Shown here: positions 22,500-34,080 of the stretch, one piece after another
Layout: every line of letters begins with the position of its first letter
Position numbering within the stretch: the first letter of the stretch is position 1
Assembly (NCBI GenBank): GCA_947311845.1
Contig: CAMZMU010000035.1
Span: 2,564,532 to 2,628,531, forward strand
From: Poa pratensis
Lineage: Eukaryota > Streptophyta > Magnoliopsida > Poales > Poaceae
Length of the DNA: 64,000 nt
Direction: 5' to 3'
Program-made: the position numbers and the translations under genes
The notes under the pieces: generated by a model
Database searches by the model: none
What the model was told of the DNA's origin: nothing
Seen by the model: only the letters and a program-made list of their open reading frames with translations

Positions 22500-23745
22500 C
22501 TAAAAACTGAAAAATTCATATCTTTTAATCTGCCATTCAAATTCAAAAAATGCAAATAATATACCAAAATTTGCATAAAAATGAAATCTTTACACCTAAC
22601 GCATTTCCATGCACGATTGAACAACTTTTAAAAAAATTTAGAAGAACCAATATAACCTTTTAATATTAATTATGGAGCTTATGGAAATAACATCTGTCAG
22701 CTTTTCGCAGAATTTCCTACAAATTACTAAATTCTTACATGTGGGCCCCATATTATTTAGACAATTTCCACAAACTGATAAACACTTTAAAACCAACAAC
22801 TTCAAATCTTTCCATCCAAAAAATGTGAAAAATAATTCAAAATAACCACAACAAATAAATGCTAATTAACTATGGCAAAATGAAAACATATTTACACATT
22901 TCAATTTGGTAAAAATTTGGGAAAAAACCCATATGCACTTGCTCCAATTAATGGAGTTGAATAAAAAAATTCTCTAGCTATGGAATTCAAATGAAAATAT
23001 GTGCATTTCCACCCATTGTGGACTTAAATTAAAAATTAATATTTTTTGCACATTTCAAATTGCTTAAAATTGGAAATACACTAAAATATATCAACATGCT
23101 CACAAAAAACATGCCAACTATTTACGGCAAAAAACAAACATGTTCGAAGATTTTGAATTGGTGTATACTTCGAGAAAAACCAAATGCACATCCTCTAATT
23201 ATGTCAAGTTGAATTTAATAAATGCTCCTATAATGCATTTCCTCCAAAAATGGACTTAAATTGGACATTTCAATTTGGTTAATATTTGCATATAATCTAG
23301 ATGAACTTCCTCTAAATATGGAATTCAATTAAATAAATGTGCATTTTCATCCATTACGGACTTAAAATAAATATTAATGAAAAATATAAACATATTCAAG
23401 CATTCCAATTTGCTTAAAAAATGTAATACTCCAAAATATATCAACATGCCCACAAAAATGAATGCCAACTATTTACAGCAAAAAAAACAAACATATTTGA
23501 ACATTTTTAATTGGTGAATATTTGGAGAAAATCGAAATGCATATCCTCTAATTATGTGAAGTTTATTTTTAATAAATGCTCATATAATACATTTCCTCTG
23601 ATAATGGACTAAAATTGAACACTTCAAATTGGTAAATATTTAGATGTCATCTAAATGAACTTTCTATTGGTGTGTACTCCTGGATATATCGACATGCTCA
23701 GAAAAATAAATGATACTTATTAATGCCAAAATACAAACAAATTTA
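22500..23745. repeat. AT-rich degenerate tandem repeats, part 1
   Basis: Blocks such as CAACATGC(T/C)CACAAAAA, GCCAACTATTTACGGCAAAA and TCCTCTAATTATGT recur at about 350-base spacing (for example 23093 and 23443), heavily diverged. The same motifs resume at 25785-27950 beyond the nested inverted-repeat element. No coding potential. Confidence 0.7.
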
Positions 23746-23747
23746 AG

Positions 23748-25782
23748 GCGCCCCCGTGAGCCCACGAATATACGGCCTTCCTTTTGCATGCATACACTAA
23801 TTACCAAAATTGATGATGTCATCCCAAATTAATACGCCGTGCGTGGCCGAGCCAGAAATTTCTGCCCCTCCTTTGTATGCATGCACAAAAAACCAAAAAG
23901 GTGATGTCATCACGCATTAAATGCAAAATTCGAAACTTTAAAAAGTTTTCTAGACCAAACCGTTTATCCGATTTAGAATCCGTTTTCACCGCCAAGCTAG
24001 TCATGACGAGATCTTCGAAACTAATCCCATATTGATATATTCTGACAAATTTTTTTGTCCTAAAAGTTACCCACCTGTAACACAGAAGTTATCTATGTTG
24101 TAGTATGTAAGTTACCCACCATATTAACGATAGGTTTTTCGGTTGAAATAGAACCATTTTTTGTTGTTCTTTTTGATTTTTTCTAGTTTGGAAGTTAGCA
24201 CAACTCGTTTTTCATAAATGAACAACACTTTGGGACGGTAAATATATCGTGCAAAAGTTGGTAACTATACACTAAAACACATGTACAATTCATAAGAATT
24301 AGAATGATAACTATCGATTTCATAGTGACGACTACACCATAAAAAAGATGGGCATTGTTTCATAATTATTATTTAGAGGACATGGTAACTATATCAATTT
24401 CTGGTGGATAACTATACGGGAAATCTAACTAGCAGGCGCCTTACAACTGGTGAAACTGAGTTACTCACCCACTACTGATAAAGTTACCTATGTGTTCATG
24501 ATGTAGTTATCATCATAAAATCGATGTAGTTACCATACTCCTCGGTAATAGTTACCCACACAATACTCATGGAGTTACACACCCAGTACGTATAAAGTTA
24601 CCATGTGTTTTCATGTGTAGTTATCCACCCAATTTTTGTAGTTACCATAGTTTCTCGGTAATATTTCCCAACCAATACTGATGGCGTTACCCTCTCAGTA
24701 CCGTTAAAGTTACTCATGGTTTTTATGGTGTAGTTATCCACCATGAAATCAATATAGTTACCCTACCCTCTCGGTAATAATTATCCGTCCAATACTGAGA
24801 TAGTTACCCACCTTGTATTGATAAAGTTACCATGTGTTTTCATGTGTAGTTATCCACCACAAAATCAATGTAGTTACTATACTCTCTCAGTAATAGTTAC
24901 CACCCCAATACTGATAAAGTTACCACCCAGTACTGATAAAGTTACTCATGTTTATCATGCTCTCTTGGTAATAGTTATCACCCAATACTGATAAAGTTAT
25001 CCATCCAATACTGATAAAGTTACCCATGTGTTTTCATGTGTAGTTATCCACCACAAAATTGTTATAGTTACCCTACCCTCTTGCCCTACTTTCTTGGTAA
25101 TTGTTACCACCAATACGGATAGATTTAACCACCCAGTATGATAAAGTTACCATGTGTTTTCATGATGTAGTTATCAATACGAAATCAATTTAGTTATCAT
25201 ACTTTCTCGATAATAGGTACCCACCCAATACTGATAGAGTTACCCACTCAGTACTTATGAAGTTGTCACTATGAAATCGACATTTATCATCTAATACTGA
25301 TGCACGAAAGTGATGTGGTAACTTCAAAAACTCGAAAAAATCGAAAAGAATAACAAAAATGGTTCTATTTCAACCCGAAAACTAATCATTAATATGGTCG
25401 GTAACTTACATACTACAGTCTGGGTAAGTTATATGTTACGGCCTTACGGGGGTGGTAACTTTTGTGCCAAATTTTTTTTCCGCCGAAACATATCGACATG
25501 GGATCTAGTTTTGAAGATCTCGTCGCGACTAGTCCAACGGTGAAAACAGATCTTAAATCGGATAAACGGTTTCAGCTAAAAAATATTTTAAATTTTCAAT
25601 TTTCGCATTTAATGCGGGATTATGTCAGCAATTCTGTCATTTAGTGCATGCATGCATATTTGCTTTGTGAGGGCTCGGTTTGGATAAAAAATGGTGGCGG
25701 ACACGTATTTTGTTGGTGGGACATGTTTTTATCTTAGTGTCTACACTTTTCCAAATGTAAGGCACCTTACACATAGTCGTTT
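23748..25782. mobile_element. Long inverted-repeat element (MULE or foldback-like) nested in the Helitron
   Basis: The arms at about 23830-24200 and 25320-25660 are imperfect inverted copies: CCGTTTATCCGATTTA, GACGAGATCTTC, TAGTATGTAAGTTACC and TTGAAATAGAACCATTTTT all match in reverse complement. The AT-rich host repeat is cut on either side (compare intact host near 27790-27850). Candidate termini are TAAGGCGCC and TAAGGTGCC, but I could not establish a target duplication. The centre is a GTTAC-rich minisatellite and no transposase is present. Confidence 0.6.
24060..25300. repeat. GTTAC-rich minisatellite
   Basis: A unit of roughly 115 bases (CATGTGTTTTCATGTGTAGT, TATCCACC.AAATCAATG, TAGTTACCATACTCTCTCGG, TAATAGTTACCCACCCAATA, CTGATAAAGTTACC) repeats at least eight times with heavy drift; CATGTGTTTTCATG-type anchors fall at 24492, 24606, 24718, 24835, 25029 and 25150. 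It fills the interior of the inverted-repeat element. Confidence 0.8.
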
Positions 25783-27960
25783 CCATATTTGTATACATTC
25801 TAAGTGGACATCATCCAATTATGGATTTAAATTAAATAAATGCTCACAAAATACTGCATGAGAACTGAATCATCTATTTCTATAATATGGACTTTATCTC
25901 CATTTTTGTGTGTAAAATTCAAAACTTTCCAACCTGCAATTCAAATTCAATTACATAATATGCCAACTTCTGTAAAATTCATAACTTTTTGTGCGCAATT
26001 TAAAAAAGTGCCAACATAAAATCAAAATGTGCATGAGAATTGAATCATCCATTTGTATAATATGGACTTTATCTCCATTTAAATGTGTAAAATTCAAAAA
26101 AAATTCAATCTGCAATTCAAATTCAATTACATAATATGCCAACTTCTGTAAAATTCATAACTTTTTGTGCGCAATTCAAAAATGTGCCAACAAAAAATCA
26201 ACACACTCGAACATTCGAATTTGCTATAAAATTGGAGGTACTCTTTAAATACAAACTCATTTGAACAATTCAACTTGCTAAAGTACTATATTTCGAAAAA
26301 CACTGAAACACATCAGAATGCCCACAAAAAAATGTCACAAATCTAAACATTCCAAACTGCTTCAATTTTTTTTTAAACAACTCTAAAATATATCGGCTTT
26401 CCCACGTTTCAACTTGCTAAATATTTGGAAATACGATAAAATATTTCAAAAAGCTCACAAAAAGCATAATTGTAACACATTTGAGCATTACAATTTGCTA
26501 TAAACGGCTTCCAAATATCAAAATATGAATAGCACAACTGTAAATATTGAGAAATAGCTATTTTAAACTTATTTTCCAAATAAACATAATTGAATCAACA
26601 AACAAAATTTGAAATAGAACATGCTTCAAACAATTTAAAACACTTTACATATATTGTTTTAGGGTACTTAAACAATTTTCAAAATCAACTAAATGCTGCA
26701 CAATCAGTAACTTAAACTATATCCATCAACAAAATATGAAAAATATATCGACATGAACACAAAAAAAAGCTGACTATTTACGGCGTATGATCAAATTTCA
26801 ATTTTAGATATTTTAAACTTTTAAAAATCTTCCAACTCTAAGCATTTCGCAAAATTCAAAAGAAATCAAAACTAAAAAATTCCCAATTTGAACGAATTTT
26901 GAAATCTGAACAATTTTAAACCACAAGCTTTCTGTGCATTTCAATACTTTTCAGATCTACACACTTTTAAAATGTGGACATTTTCCAAATTTCAATTTTA
27001 CCACAATAACGCGGCATACAAATTTGAATATTTTAAAAATTGAGATGCCTTTCAAATTTAACCATTTTACTAACGTGAAAATAATTCAAATCTAAATAAC
27101 TTCCTAATTTGAACAATTTCCAAAATCTAAACAATTCTCAAACGTAATCCATCTTTGCATTCCAACAATTTCAAATCTGCACAATTTTTAAATGTTCACA
27201 TCTTCAAATTTGAATTTTACCACACGCTGTGTAGTTCAGTTAAAAATTTATGGCACCATACAACCATATATTTCAACGTTTCGATTCACCAACTATTTGG
27301 ACATACTCTACACAAAAAATTCCAACGGATTTCAACTATTCGAATTACAACGGGTGCGGTCAATATCTAGACAAAATTCAAATTGACTTCCTCTAATTAT
27401 ATGCATTTAAATTTATTAAATTTCTAGCAAATGGAAGTGTTTCTAAAAATTCCCATGCGGAAAATACGAAAAAATACAGCAAAATGCTCCGAACAATAAA
27501 TACTAATTATTTAATGCGAAAAAATATATGTTCGAATATTTGAATTGATGAATATTTGAAAAAAATCTTAATGCACTTCCTCTTTAGAACAATTTCTAGA
27601 ACACGAAAGTATTTCTATAAATATCCTCACAAAAATAAATGCAGATTATTTGTGACATATAATCAAATTTCAAATTTACATATTTCTAAATTTTAAAAAA
27701 AGCTCCGAAATCTAATCATTTTACAAACATTACCAGATTTAAATTTTATTTACTTCACAGGCACGGCATGCTCAGAAAAATAAATGATACTAATTAATGC
27801 CAAAATACAAACATATTTAAACAATTCAAATTCGCTAATATTTGTATACAACATAAGTGGACTTCATCTAATTATGAATTCAAATTTAATAAATGCTCAC
27901 AAAATAAATATTCTCTGATTATGGAGCTATCTTACAGATTTATTAAAAAATACAAACTAA
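25783..27960. repeat. AT-rich degenerate tandem repeats, part 2
   Basis: Continuation of the repeats of 22500-23745. A local direct duplication is clear: the block with CCATTT...GTGTAAAATTCAAAA...CAATTACATAATATGCC occurs at 25880-25990 and again at 26050-26170. No genes. Confidence 0.65.
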
Positions 27961-27999
27961 CAAAAACGCGGCGTGACGCCGCGCGAAATTCCACTAGTA

Positions 28000-28694
28000 T
28001 CAGGAAAGACACCGACAACACGATCACTTCCGTTAAGTGCAGCTGCTTTGTAGTGTGCATTGATATTCCAAGAAAATTCGGACCGCAATGCAAAATCATG
28101 GAGCGCGCGGCTGATTCTAAGTAGCGGATGACGAGATGAGGATCATACTGCGAGTAGAGGGCAATGGTTTTTGACATGTGCAGGTTGGTCTACCCCTATA
28201 GCCTAGCGTCGCCCATACCAGTTTATCAGTTTATCAATGGCATCATACACGAGTAGCACTACCACGAAAAAGAAGGCAACATGCGCAGTGAAACCATCTG
28301 ACTAGAGAATGCTCAACTGGTTGCTCGCGAGACATTATTCTACGTGATAGGGCGGGTTAACATAACTGACGGCTCGTCAATTATTGATTTCGCAAATTCC
28401 CTTGTGCCTCCTAATCCTATGCAAAAAAGTTATTTTGTGGCATATTATTAAGTATCTCGTAATACTGTTTTCTAATACATCGTGAAGATCAGAAGAACCT
28501 GTCAAGGTTTAAACTTCATGAGACTAGCATATGAGGCTGGGCAATTTGGAAGCAAAGTTGTGAGTGCGAGTACAAATGAAACATGCACCTTTATATGGAC
28601 ATGGTAGGTGGAAGTTTGCTGAATATTAACTGCTAGCCACGTCATCACTATCTGATGCCATAATTGTGGCAACAATCATTAAACAGTGTGCCAT
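28000..28694 (+). repeat. U-family repeat, copy 2, right part
   Basis: Resumes the U copy interrupted at 21815: GGAAAGACACCGACAACACG, CTGCTTTGTAGTGTGC, TGCAAAATCATGGAGC, CTTGTGCCTCCTAATCC (28401), AGATCAGAAGAACC, GCCACGTCATCACTATC and GCCATATCGGAGC. Confidence 0.75.
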
Positions 28695-28855
28695 ATCGGA
28701 GCTTGTCCCTTAGATATGGGAGGGATAAAAACTGCGGTTTGGAGGGTTAGGCATCCCTTCGGTGAGTACGCACTCGAACACGAAACCTCGCGGGCAGGTG
28801 GTATCAACACCTCCTAACCATCCGGGCTATGCCTCGGTTCTCTATGCGATGGATA
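28695..28855 (-). mobile_element. tRNA-derived SINE-like element
   Basis: On the minus strand, from about 28850 down, AGCCCGGATGGTTAGGAGG resembles a polymerase III A box region and GAGGTTTCGTGTTCGAGTGC a B box region, 35-40 bases apart, as in tRNA-derived SINEs. I could not define a target duplication or a poly(A) end. Confidence 0.4.
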
Positions 28856-28859
28856 GGGA

Positions 28860-29560
28860 ACAATGATTACCGGCTTTTACATATAACTTTGAACCTCACG
28901 TTTGCTAATAAAAAATGAGTATCTTTTCTTTTCTACTACCCGTCTAGTTAAACCATGAGCGATCGCTCTAGCTAAAGGGAGAATGGTAAAAGAGAAAACG
29001 AAAGGGAGTTTACAAAAGGTGGCGTAGCAGGCGAGCCGGATATTGTTCTACCCTAGGTGCTGGTGTATTGGAGCACGGCGATGAAGACGGCGGCGCTGGG
29101 TGCAGGTCCTGTTGGGCCATTGACCGGCGACTTCCCGGCTGCCAGGGGGTGGCTTCCAATCCAAGGTTTGAGCGGAGCTACGGTGGATCCGGCGCGCCAC
29201 TAGCTCATCCTCGTCGGCGTTGACATCGAGTTGCAGGAGGACCTGTTTGTTATTTCTTGTTTCTTGTTGTACCTCTCTGTAATGTTGCTCTGAATATTAC
29301 TGGTGCTTTCCCGCAAAAAAGAAGTTCCATCCATCCGTACGCGACACAAGAACCCTTTTCAGCCCATGTCCGGCCGTAAAGAAGATTATCATCGGGGCTT
29401 GCTTGCTTAACAGCTAATGAAAACCGGCCTGGATGCTCGTGCTTGCTTTGACGACGAGGTGGTAGAGGAGGCAGCGCCACGTGGTGGGGTCATCCGACGT
29501 ACGGAGCACAAGATCCGGTGGGTACGTGATCGCTCTTAAATTTGTCGGCGGAGCAACTTG
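28860..29560 (+). repeat. V-family repeat, copy 1 (interrupted)
   Basis: Blocks GTTTGCTAATAAAAAATGAG, CTAGTTAAACCATGAGCGATCGCTC and, after an insertion at about 29022-29315, CATCCGTACGCGACACAAGAA, GTAAAGAAGATTATCATCGGG and CTCGTGCTTGCTTTGACGAC recur in order at 30180-30655 and 33060-33560. It has no coding content I recognise. Confidence 0.7.
29022..29315 (+). mobile_element. Probable 3' end of a poly(A) retroposon in V copy 1
   Basis: A GC-rich stretch ends TGTAATGTTGCTCTGAATAT followed by a TTTCCCGCAAAAAA tail, a style common at the 3' ends of Triticeae LINEs, and interrupts the V repeat compared with its other copies. The target duplication was not resolved. Confidence 0.45.
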
Positions 29561-29639
29561 TGTGCACGTACGGGTACATCAATATAATATGTTGCCCGGG
29601 GCTACTGTTGCTGGTGTTATTTCTTTTCTTTTGAACTGA

Positions 29640-30180
29640 AATCGTTGTAGTGTTAGATAGTTAGATCATCTCCAATCAGACTTGGTTAATTTGATCCCCA
29701 TATTTCCGACCGTGTTCAAGGTGCGGACATCCCCTAAATATTGGTTCATATATACAGCCATAAACCTCGGTTTGAGCCTCAAATAATTACAACACCATAC
29801 AACATTTGGCAAACTACATACTAGCATCTTCTACTACGATCTACGTATATGTACTCCTAGGTTTCGTTGAGTCTTATCAATGGAACCGGGGGCGAGGCTC
29901 TGTTATTTTAAAAACTGTACGCACTCCTCGTTGGACAGAACAACTATCTCCGCGCCGGAACTAGACCCGACCGAATTACCGGCCTCGTTGTCGTTGGTAG
30001 CAGGGGCCATCTTCATTTCCTCCTCCTCTTCAAATAAGAGGGTATCGTCGCGGAGGGTGCAACCATCCTCTACAAACTTTGTGTTTTCTACGGTTTTTTC
30101 GACGCGGAGGATATCTTCAAATTTATGGTTGCATGCTCTAATCACGCCTTTAGAGGTTATAGCCAAATATACCCCACATC
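29640..30180 (-). other. Probable transposon remnant with an unrecognised 101-codon ORF
   Basis: Between V copies 1 and 2 lies DNA starting TTAGATCATCTCCAATCAGA, similar in style to Harbinger-type TIRs. A minus-strand ORF at 29903-30208 reads MLRIRNHECGCGVYLAITSK and later a Glu-rich run (FEEEEEMKMAP) and EIVVLSNEECVQFLK. I do not recognise a domain. The composition (clustered Cys, acidic tail) resembles accessory proteins carried by grass transposons rather than a host gene, but this is inference. Confidence 0.35.
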
Positions 30181-30655
30181 CACATTCATGATTCCTAATT
30201 CGTAACACAACCTAAACCATACAAGTTGCATGTAGCAATCCTAGATTCTAATCTAATGGAGGGATGGATCATTCTTTTTTTTAAATCGTGGTGGCGAGTC
30301 TGGTTTATGCATGCGTGTTGGGTCTTCTGGAGCACAAAGTTTGGGTGCGACGGTTAGATGCGTAACTAAAATGAAGCTAGATATGCCTCATGTTTCATTC
30401 CGTTTGGTGATCTGATGCGTTCATTTAGTTTAGTACTAATGGACCAGACTGTTTGCTAAAAGAAACAGTGAGTACTTCTCTTCTACTACTACTACTAGCT
30501 AACTACAGAGAGTTGACAAACGGTGAAACAGAAGAATGCCGAGCTGACGTTACCATTCGTACACGACACAAGAATCCTTTCCAGCCGGTTGCCGTAAAGA
30601 AGATTATCATCGAGGCTTGCTTAACAGCTGAAAACCGAGCTGATCTGTTGTGCAG
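30180..30655 (+). repeat. V-family repeat, copy 2
   Basis: Matches copies 1 and 3: CTAATTC, CATACAAGTTGCATGTAGCA, CTGGAGCACAAAGTTTGGG, GAGTTGACAAACGGTGAAAC, GACACAAGAATCCTTTCCAG and GTAAAGAAGATTATCATCG. It runs directly into U copy 3. Confidence 0.7.
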
Positions 30656-31300
30656 ATTGATTTTTCAAAAACATTGGGACTAAAATGCAAAATCATGAAG
30701 CAGCTGATTCTAAGCAGTGGATGAGAATCCTACCGCGGGAAGAGGGGAACGACGATTTTTTACCTTTTGTAGGTCGACCTACGTCTAACCTAGCGCCACC
30801 CATACAACTTTATCAGTAACATCAATTACAAGTGGAACTACCATGAAAAGAAGCCAACACGCGGGGTGTAGCCATCAAACGAGATTATGCTGACTACATT
30901 GCTCGCCAGATATCCTTCTTTATGCTAGAATGGGTTAATATAACCGGCGACTCATCAATTATGGATTTCGCAAATTTCCTTGTGCCTCCTAATCCTATGA
31001 AAAGGGGTTTCATGTGGCATTTTCGCAAAAAAATATTATTTCCTGATTGGACCATCGTAAGATCAGAAGAACCGATAAAGGTTTAAACTCCATGAGACTA
31101 GTATATGAGGTTGGGCACTTTATAAAGACATGGTTGGAGAAAGCTTGATGGGGATATTAACTACTAGCCACGTTATCACAATCTAATGGTTTAATTGCAT
31201 TAACTACATGTAACCCTTTTTTTCATTTCGTTTTCCTATGCGTTACCGTTGCAGCAATTCATTGAACAGTGTGTCATATCGGGCGGTTGGCCTCTATTAA
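30655..31300 (+). repeat. U-family repeat, copy 3
   Basis: Matches U copy 1 from CATTGGGACTAAAATGCAAA through GTAGGTCGACCTACGTC, TGTGCCTCCTAATCC (30981), GATCAGAAGAACC, GCCACGTTATCACAATC and GTCATATCGGGCGG. Confidence 0.75.
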
Positions 31301-31439
31301 TGCGCGATGTACGGTGTGTGGCCACCGTACAATCGTGCATCAGTGTGTGTCCACTGTTTAAGTGTTTGTTTAAACTTCGTCGTAATGTGATCTAATTTTA
31401 ATGAAAATCATACCTTTTATTCAAAATTTAAGAATGTTC

Positions 31440-32460
31440 GCTCTGATCAATTAAAAACGTTTGGCGATGCCGATGGGCACCACCCCCGTTGTGCCGGACA
31501 TGTGTCCAACACTCCCAACCAGACAAAATTTACGAAAAGGCTCGTCTTCGAGCGATCGATCGCTCGCGCGATCCGCGACACGCACGACGAGACGGAAAGG
31601 AGGAAAGGAAGCGAGAGGACTGGGTGGGTCCCACCACGTGCCTTCCCAAGCCACGCACGCACGTCGTTCCTTCCGGGAAAGCCACGCACGCACGCTCCAT
31701 CCTTTTTCTCCCCACACGCAGACGCACGCGCTCCATCTCTCTCCCCAAGCGAGCGACGCACGCACCGACGGCGACGATCCCCATCTCTCCCTCCCCAACG
31801 GCGACGAGGGCCAGGCCGAGCCGGCACCGCCGCAGCCGCGGCTGGCCGCGGCGGAGGCTGCGACGGCGAGAAGGAAACTTGTCGCAGGGGGGTGTGGGCT
31901 GAATCGAAGCGCCGCCACCGCCATCTTCTTCACGACGGCGACGAGGGCCAGGCCGAGCCGGCGCCACCGCAGCCGCGGCGGAGGCTGCGACGGCGAGAAG
32001 CAACCTTATCGCAGGGGGGTGTGGGCGGAATCGAAGCGCCGCCACCGCCATCTTCTTCACCGACGGCGACGAGGGCCAGGCCGAGCCGGCGCCGCCGCAG
32101 CCGCGGCTGGCCGCGGCGGAGGCTGCGACGGCAAGAAGCAACCTTATCACAAGGGGGTGTGGGCGGAATCGAAGGAGCCGCGCCGCCATCTTCTTCACCG
32201 ACGGCGACGAGGGCCAGGCCGAGCCGGCGCCGCCGCAGCCGCGGCTGGCCGCGGCGGAGGCTGCGACGGCGAGAAGCATCTTATCGCAGGGGGGTGCGGC
32301 CGTGCGGAGCTTGCCGTGTGGAGCGTGCGGTGCGGTGTTCATCTTCCTCTCTGTTTCTTTCCCTTTTGGCAAAGCGCGTCGTTAATCTTTCCGGAAATAG
32401 GCTGTCGGAAACCGATCGACAGGTTCGCTTCGCTCGCGCGCGCGTAAGCTAGACACGCCC
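31440..32460. other. CpG-rich region with overlapping ORFs, not called as a gene
   Basis: Base composition is extreme and three frames stay open on both strands (up to 328 codons at 31461-32447), which is what a GC-rich tandem repeat produces. No domain is visible in any frame. It could be a former CpG-rich promoter or first exon that became a minisatellite. Confidence 0.4.
31799..32290. repeat. GC-rich minisatellite, four units of about 128-138 bp
   Basis: The anchor GACGAGGGCCAGGCCGAGCC occurs at 31803, 31940, 32068 and 32206 (spacings 137, 128 and 138). Each unit continues with GCCGCAGCCGCGG, GGAGGCTGCGACGGC(A/G)AGAAG and TCTTCTTCAC. The units differ by short deletions of GGCTGGCCGCGG-type segments, so unit length is not a constant multiple of three. 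Confidence 0.9.
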
Positions 32461-33059
32461 CAAAATTTAGGGTGTGGAGCTAGTGAGAAATGCTAGTGTT
32501 ACTGTTAGGTGTCTAAAATCGCATCTTCAAAGTAAGGTCTTGACAAGATGAGACCCTGGCCGCTGTAACGGCATGTTGGCGCTACTAAAAAAATGGAGTG
32601 CCATATTATTAACTCGAGGCGAGCAGGAATGGATTAAATCGCGCGTACTGCCGAGAGCGTGGGAGCGGTGAATTATTTCGCGAGAGCATGAAGGGATCAA
32701 GTTAGAGAACATATTGGCAGAGAATCGATTCTAGGTAGGCAAAGAAGGCGTGGCACCGCCAAGTCACCAACCATGCAAGAACCTTCCTCTTTGGAAGAAA
32801 ACGAGATGAAAAAAAAGGGTTACATTGGATGTCATGTCCGGCCATGCATTTAGCTGGGACAAACTAGGACATGGATGCACGCTCTGCTCGGTTTAATTTG
32901 CGTGGAAATATATCAGGGGACATGGAGGTAGCCGTGCATGGACGAAGAGGAACAGTGTACAGTGGGTTGATTCTTCTTCGGCGCAATGCAACCGGGAGGA
33001 GGATGGTAGATGTCGAACAAAATTTCATCACAAAAAAAAGATGTCAAACAAAATATACC
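32461..33059. repeat. Fragment of the U-family left block
   Basis: ATATTATTAACTCGAGGCGAGCAGGAA and CGCGTACTGCCGAGAGCGTG (32600-32680) match 21290-21360 and also 33955-34050 (ATTATTAACTCGAGGG, GACTACC..CGAGAGCGTTAGAAGCGGTG). The remainder to 33059 is unassigned. Confidence 0.55.
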
Positions 33060-33560
33060 ATCCGATCTCCCTGAATTCCTAATTCAACGTGACCATACAA
33101 GTTGCGTGTAGCATGCAGCAACCCTAGATATATATCGATTCTGGTTTATGGGTGCGTGGCTGGTCATCTGGAGCACAAAGTTTGGGGTGCAAACGTTGAG
33201 AGCGCAGTTAAAATTGAAGCTAGATACTAGCTTTGACATATCTTTCAGCCTTGCGTTTGCTGAAGAAACAACAAGTACTCTCTTTTCCCCCCTACTAGCT
33301 AGCTAGTTAACCGCCAGCGATCACTCCAGCTAATTAAATGGCGAGAGCTAGGGAAACGACAGAGTTGACAAGTGGTGAAACTATAAGAAAGCCGAGCTAA
33401 AGTTTCATCCGTCCGTACGCGACACGAGAATCCTTTCCATCGGGTCCGTCAAACCTGGCCGTAGCCAAGCTAAAGGAGATTACCGAGGCTTGCTTTAGCA
33501 GATGATGAAAACTGGCCGCTCATCAATCCAGACTTTGGGCCTCGACGCTCGTGCTTGCTT
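33060..33560 (+). repeat. V-family repeat, copy 3
   Basis: Matches copies 1 and 2 (CATACAAGTTGCGTGTAGCA, CTGGAGCACAAAGTTTGGG, GAGTTGACAAGTGGTGAAAC, CGTACGCGACACGAGAATCC, CTCGTGCTTGCTTTGACGAC). This copy appears uninterrupted and is the best template for the family. Confidence 0.7.
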
Positions 33561-33839
33561 TGACGACGAGGTGGTGGAACTTGGAAGGGAAGATGCCAAA
33601 CATCAAGATTTTCCACCAATAAAATCATCAAACAGATGTTGCAAAGGGTTCTTAATATCATCCCAGAAGAATCAATAGCACGAGTTAAAAGATTCTCATA
33701 CAACGGACTTTGTTCATGCAATATTTAGTGCAGGACCAGAACTCTTTGGCACATCCTCTAGCTCGATCTGGTCTCCCTATTTTCTAAGTTTGGTACTACC
33801 CTCACGGAAGCAGTTTCAAACAACAAAAAATCAAATATG

Positions 33840-34080
33840 AAAATACTTATTTGGCACACGTTATGGGTGGCCTGAGAGTCCCACTATCATGTGCAAACGC
33901 GCAAGTAGAAAACATGGTTGATCGCACCTTGTGTAACGGCATGTCCGTGCTACTCATCGATATTATTAACTCGAGGGAACGGCGAAGCTTTAAAAATCGC
34001 GCGGACTACCACCGATCGAGAGCGTTAGAAGCGGTGAAATATTATTTCCGGTGTCCTCCTCACGGAAAATAATGGTCGCA
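33840..34080. repeat. Second fragment of the U-family left block
   Basis: CGGCATGTCCGTGCTACT, ATTATTAACTCGAGGG and GAGAGCGTTAGAAGCGGTGA correspond to 32565-32680 and 21280-21365. Confidence 0.55.

Larger units (their letters stand above)
21816..27997 (+). mobile_element. Helitron-like insertion with a canonical 3' end (6.2 kb)
   Basis: The right end is a classic Helitron terminus: an 8-bp stem hairpin CGCGGCGT-g-ACGCCGCG (27967-27983), ten spacer bases, then CTAG (27994-27997) followed by T. Flanking DNA joins two halves of a U repeat (21815 and 27998) without a target duplication, as expected. The left end reads TATGAAAGC rather than TC, so it is mutated or the junction is complex. The content is a GC-rich leader (21990-22380), AT-rich degenerate repeats with a period near 350 bases (22500-23740 and 25780-27950), and a nested inverted-repeat element. 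No Rep/helicase gene is visible. Confidence 0.7.

Noticed and set aside
24060..25300. Regularly spaced repeats that could suggest a CRISPR-like array
   Set aside because: This is eukaryotic DNA, the units are about 115 bases and diverged, and there is no repeat/spacer structure.
31461..32452. Overlapping ORFs of 280-328 codons on both strands
   Set aside because: They are produced by the GC-rich minisatellite; several frames are open at once and none shows a domain.
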